A DNA stretch of 7,710 nt from DATLCI01 sp046714215 (GTDB lineage: Bacteria > Acidobacteriota > Terriglobia > Terriglobales > Acidobacteriaceae). Position 1 is the first letter of the stretch. Every line of letters begins with the position of its first letter. Shown here one piece after another: positions 5,095 to 7,710 of this stretch. The translations under genes and the position numbers were made by a program. Below the pieces are notes generated by a model. The model saw only the letters and a program-made list of their open reading frames with translations, was not told the origin of the DNA and did no database searches. Location of the stretch: positions 1 to 7,710 of the forward strand of contig JBKKBM010000291.1 of assembly GCA_046714215.1 (NCBI GenBank), in the 5' to 3' direction.

Positions 5095-7083
5095 ATGACG
5101 ATCGGCAAAAAACTCTATGTAGGCTTCGGCGCGATTCTGGCGCTTCTTCTCCTGCTGGCTGGCATCAGCTTTGTGGCCATGAACAATGCCCGCAGCGCCC
5201 AGGAGAAGACCGCGCGGCTCTTTGAACAGCAACGCGTCTCCGCGGACATCGGCTTCCAGATGATGCAGAACCGCCAGTACCTGGGCAATTACCTGCTCAG
5301 CGGTGACGGCCGCGAGGCCGAGCACATGAAGTCCGGCATCCTCAGCCTGCAGAAGTCGATCGATGGTGCCATCATCAACAGCGCCGGCATGAACGACCAG
5401 TTTAAGAGCGCGGTCACGCGTCTGAAAGATGCGGAAGCCACCTGGGTCACCGGCTTTGCCGATCCGCTCATCGACAAACGGAAACAAGTCGACTCCGGTA
5501 ACGCCACCGTCGCCGAACTCCAGATTTTCTATCTGGAAAAAGATCCGGCCAGCTGGCTCAAGAAGTCGGCTGACCCCCTGAAAGAAGCCCAGGACAGCAT
5601 CAGCACCGTGCTCGGGGCGCAGCAGAAAGCCAGCGACAGCGCCAGTTCCCTCGCCTTCTGGTTCGTCACCATCGGCACGCTGCTCGCGCTCGGCATCGGC
5701 GCCGGCGTCGCCTACAAGATCTCCCAGTCCATCACTCTGCCCCTCATCCACCTCAACACGGTCGCCCGTGAGATCGGCAATTCCGGCGATCTCGATCAGA
5801 AAGTGGACATCAGCGGCTCTGACGAGATCGGGGAACTTGCTCAGACCTTCAACAATATGGTTGGCTACCTCAAGGAGATGGCGGCGGTATCGGAAGCCAT
5901 CGCCGGCGGCGACCTTACCGTCGACGTCCAGGCCCGCTCCAAGCGTGACACTCTCGCTATCGCCTTCACCGAGATGACTCACGGCCTCCGCGCCATGGTG
6001 AAGAGCGTGCGCGACGGCGCCTCCCAAGTGGCCAGCGGCTCCAATGAAGTGGCATCGGCTTCGGAAGAGTCTGCCCGTATCAACGTGCAGGCCGCCTCCG
6101 CCATCGACGAAGTCACCAGCACCATGCACGAGATGAGCATCAACGTGCAGAACATGGTGAAGAACACGCAGACCCAGGCCTCCAGCGTGAGCGAGACTTC
6201 GGCTTCCATCGACGAGATGGTCGCCTCCATCCAGCGCGTGGCCGATACCGCCAAGGTACTGCTCGACATCTCGCAGCGCTCGCGCGAGGAAGTGGGCGCC
6301 GGCATCACCACCATGGAAAAGGCCACCGACGGCCTCAACCGCATCAACTCCGCCATCGAATCTTCCGCAAAAATCATCAGCGACCTCGGCAATAAGACCG
6401 ATGACATCGGCAAGATCGTGGAAGTCATCGACGACCTGGCCGAACAGACCAACCTGCTGGCCTTGAACGCCGCCATCGAAGCGGCCCGCGCCGGAGAACA
6501 CGGCCTGGGCTTCGCGGTAGTCGCCGACGAAGTCCGCAAGCTCGCGGAAAAATCTGCGCAGTCTACGCGCGAGATCTCCGAACTTATCGGCAGCATCCAG
6601 AAGGAAGCCCGCAAGGCGGTCGAGAACATGGACAAGAGCACCGTCATCGTCGACGAAGGCCTTTCCCTCGGCGGCGACCTGGGCACCGCGCTCAAGAAGA
6701 TCTCCAACGTGGTCACGGAAGTCTATAAATTCGCGCAGGAGATCGGCGCGGCCACCAACGAACAGTCACACGGCTCCACGCAGATCGCCAAAGCTACCGG
6801 ACGTCTCAACGAGATCACCCACGAGATCAACTCCGCGGTGGAAGAACAAGCCTCTGGCGCGCAAGCGGTGGTCCGTGCGATGGAAAAGATGCGCGAGTTG
6901 ACCCAGCGTTCCACGTCGGGCTCCACGCAACTGGCCGCGTCGTCGGAACAGATGTCGAAGATGGCGCGCACGCTGCTTGACTCCATGGATCGCTTCATCC
7001 TGGAAACCAGCATGAACGGTCACGGCCACGCTAAACCGCAGGATGGACGCGGCTTGGCGCGCTACGCCACCACCCATAACTAA
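5095..7083 (+). CDS. Methyl-accepting chemotaxis protein (transmembrane chemoreceptor)
   Basis: A 662-residue receptor that passes signals to CheA through CheW. The first membrane helix is at about 8-29. A helical periplasmic region (30-183) resembles a four-helix-bundle sensor. The second membrane helix is at about 186-207. HAMP (about 208-262) is followed by a second, more divergent HAMP (about 263-304; GGDLTVDV). The signalling hairpin (about 305-633) has a very conserved tip from EQTNLLALNAAIEAARAGEH (450-469) through FAVVADEVRKLAE (473-485). Each arm from E468 is about 165 residues, longer than in E. coli Tsr. Q/E-rich stretches such as 320-345 and 580-592 could be methylated. The C-terminus lacks the NWETF-type CheR-binding pentapeptide. 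ATG at 5095 follows GGAGG by 4 nt. It lies 14 nt before cheW in the sigma-54-driven operon. Ligand unknown; the TonB-C protein next to it could be a periplasmic partner (inference). Confidence 0.96.
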   Translation: MTIGKKLYVGFGAILALLLLLAGISFVAMNNARSAQEKTARLFEQQRVSADIGFQMMQNRQYLGNYLLSGDGREAEHMKSGILSLQKSIDGAIINSAGMNDQFKSAVTRLKDAEATWVTGFADPLIDKRKQVDSGNATVAELQIFYLEKDPASWLKKSADPLKEAQDSISTVLGAQQKASDSASSLAFWFVTIGTLLALGIGAGVAYKISQSITLPLIHLNTVAREIGNSGDLDQKVDISGSDEIGELAQTFNNMVGYLKEMAAVSEAIAGGDLTVDVQARSKRDTLAIAFTEMTHGLRAMVKSVRDGASQVASGSNEVASASEESARINVQAASAIDEVTSTMHEMSINVQNMVKNTQTQASSVSETSASIDEMVASIQRVADTAKVLLDISQRSREEVGAGITTMEKATDGLNRINSAIESSAKIISDLGNKTDDIGKIVEVIDDLAEQTNLLALNAAIEAARAGEHGLGFAVVADEVRKLAEKSAQSTREISELIGSIQKEARKAVENMDKSTVIVDEGLSLGGDLGTALKKISNVVTEVYKFAQEIGAATNEQSHGSTQIAKATGRLNEITHEINSAVEEQASGAQAVVRAMEKMRELTQRSTSGSTQLAASSEQMSKMARTLLDSMDRFILETSMNGHGHAKPQDGRGLARYATTHN

Positions 7084-7097
7084 GCGCGGAGACTCTC

Positions 7098-7580
7098 ATG
7101 GCTAAGGATCTACATCTTGTAGGTTTCCGCATCGGGCGGGAGACATTTGGCGTGCCCATCGACATGGTGCATGAGATCGTGCGCGTGCCGGATATCACCG
7201 CCGTACCCGATTCGCCGGAATACATCGAGGGCGTGATCAATCTGCGCGGCAAGATCGTCTCCATCGTCGACCTGCGCAAGCGCTTCGGAGAAAAACAGAT
7301 CACCCGTCACAAGAAGAACCGCATCCTGGTGGTCGAGGTTGAGACCAAGATGGTGGGCCTCATTGTGGATGCCGCTTCCGAAGTCCTGAAGATGGCCGCC
7401 ACTCATGTGGAAGCTCCGCCTAACGTCTTCGAAGAGGGTGAGCTGAATTACGTGACCGGCGTGGGCAAGCTCAACGACCGGCTCATCATCCTCATCGACC
7501 TCAACAAGATATTGCAGAAGGGCGAGTTGCGCCGCTTGAGTGAGCTGGCGGAGACGCAGGCGCTGGGCGCCGCCGTCTAG
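7098..7580 (+). CDS. cheW: CheW chemotaxis adaptor protein
   Basis: A 160-residue cytoplasmic scaffold protein that links chemoreceptors to the CheA kinase. Family signatures are clear: FRIGRETFGVPIDMVHEI near the start, GVINLRGKIVSIVDLR (45-60) with the conserved Arg at 50, VGLIVDAASEVL (86-97), and VTGVGKLNDRLIILIDL (119-135). Its length is normal for single-domain CheW. The ATG at 7098 has a GGAG Shine-Dalgarno (7088-7091) 6 nt upstream, 14 nt after the chemoreceptor stop, so the two are co-transcribed and probably form a matched pair. The final residues (about 142-160) extend a little past the core fold as a helix-like Glu/Ala/Arg tail. No CheA gene is visible in the window, so the kinase lies downstream or elsewhere. 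Confidence 0.96.
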   Translation: MAKDLHLVGFRIGRETFGVPIDMVHEIVRVPDITAVPDSPEYIEGVINLRGKIVSIVDLRKRFGEKQITRHKKNRILVVEVETKMVGLIVDAASEVLKMAATHVEAPPNVFEEGELNYVTGVGKLNDRLIILIDLNKILQKGELRRLSELAETQALGAAV

Positions 7581-7608
7581 TTCATAAACGTTTTACGCGA
7601 CGATTTTT

Positions 7609-7635
7609 GCGCGCCGTCCTGTGGTAGGGTCGCGC
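7609..7635 (+). other. Possible hairpin and GCGCGCCG direct repeat between cheW and the next gene
   Basis: GCGCG (7609-7613) can pair with CGCGC (7631-7635). Inside it, CCT (7618-7620) pairs with AGG (7626-7628) around GTGGT, with a small CC bulge. GCGCGCCG is also repeated directly at 7609-7616 and 7632-7639. An A-run, not a T-run, follows, so it does not look like an intrinsic terminator. The 68-nt gap (7581-7648) holds no clear promoter. Confidence 0.25.
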
Positions 7636-7648
7636 GCCGGGGAAAAAA

Positions 7649-7710
7649 GTGGCCACACCTGGCTTGAACCTGCAGATCACCGAACCGGAGCTAAAGCTGT
7701 TACAGACCCT
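7649..7710 (+). CDS. Start of a downstream gene, possibly CheR methyltransferase (cut by window edge)
   Basis: GTG at 7649 begins a frame open to the end of the window, giving VATPGLNLQITEPELKLLQT. The pattern ITEPELKLLQ resembles the first helix of the CheR N-terminal domain, and cheR is a common neighbour of MCP and cheW genes. The GGGGA upstream (7638-7642) is a plausible ribosome site about 6 nt from the GTG. Only 20 codons are visible, so both the start and the identity are tentative. If it is CheR, it would methylate the receptor encoded two genes earlier. Confidence 0.45.
   Translation, partial: MATPGLNLQITEPELKLLQT

Noticed and set aside
4795..6501. Long open frame on the minus strand (568 codons) opposite the TonB-C and MCP genes
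   Set aside because: Its translation is rich in Gly, His, Asp and Val runs with no recognisable domain, and the opposite strand encodes an unmistakable chemoreceptor. It is a by-product of GC-rich codon use.
1..7710. Mobile element, CRISPR array, tRNA or phage genes
   Set aside because: No transposase or integrase frame, regularly spaced repeats, cloverleaf-like sequence or target-site duplication was seen. Codon use looks uniform across the genes.

Overview
The window looks like the chromosome of a GC-rich Gram-negative bacterium. Inferred GC content is about 60%, with little of it AT-rich outside one intergenic region. An Acidobacteriota-like soil bacterium is my best guess, based on the style of the proteins: a multi-GAF/PAS soluble kinase with an NtrC-family regulator, a very small TonB-C protein, and a chemoreceptor with tandem HAMP domains. 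No marker gene proves this. Nothing suggests a mobile element, phage, CRISPR array, tRNA or rRNA.

Layout. The window holds two divergent operons separated by about 320 bp of regulatory DNA (4372-4689). Leftward (minus strand) runs a two-component operon: a 953-residue cytoplasmic GAF-GAF-PAS-PAS-PAS histidine kinase (4371-1510), a stand-alone receiver protein overlapping it by 4 nt (1513-1130), and a sigma-54 activator of the NtrC family (1103 to beyond base 1; its DNA-binding C-terminus lies outside the window). Rightward (plus strand) run a small exported TonB-C-domain protein (4690-5037), a methyl-accepting chemotaxis protein (5095-7083), a CheW adaptor (7098-7580), and the first 20 codons of a further gene that is plausibly cheR (7649 onward).

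How the parts fit. The intergenic region holds an almost ideal sigma-54 (-24/-12) promoter at 4635-4650, pointing at the TonB-C/MCP/CheW operon. About 140-170 bp upstream lies a perfect palindrome with 11-nt arms (4487-4509) and further copies of its half-site. Between the two is an AT-rich stretch with a near-consensus IHF-type sequence. This is the standard layout of an enhancer-dependent promoter, and the divergent operon encodes exactly the kind of activator such a promoter needs. I infer that the kinase/NtrC pair switches on the chemosensory operon from a distance. A degenerate copy of the palindrome lies over the likely -35 element of the kinase operon, so the regulator may also control its own synthesis. 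Assignment of the palindrome to this regulator is inference. The promoter, palindrome and protein motifs are seen directly.
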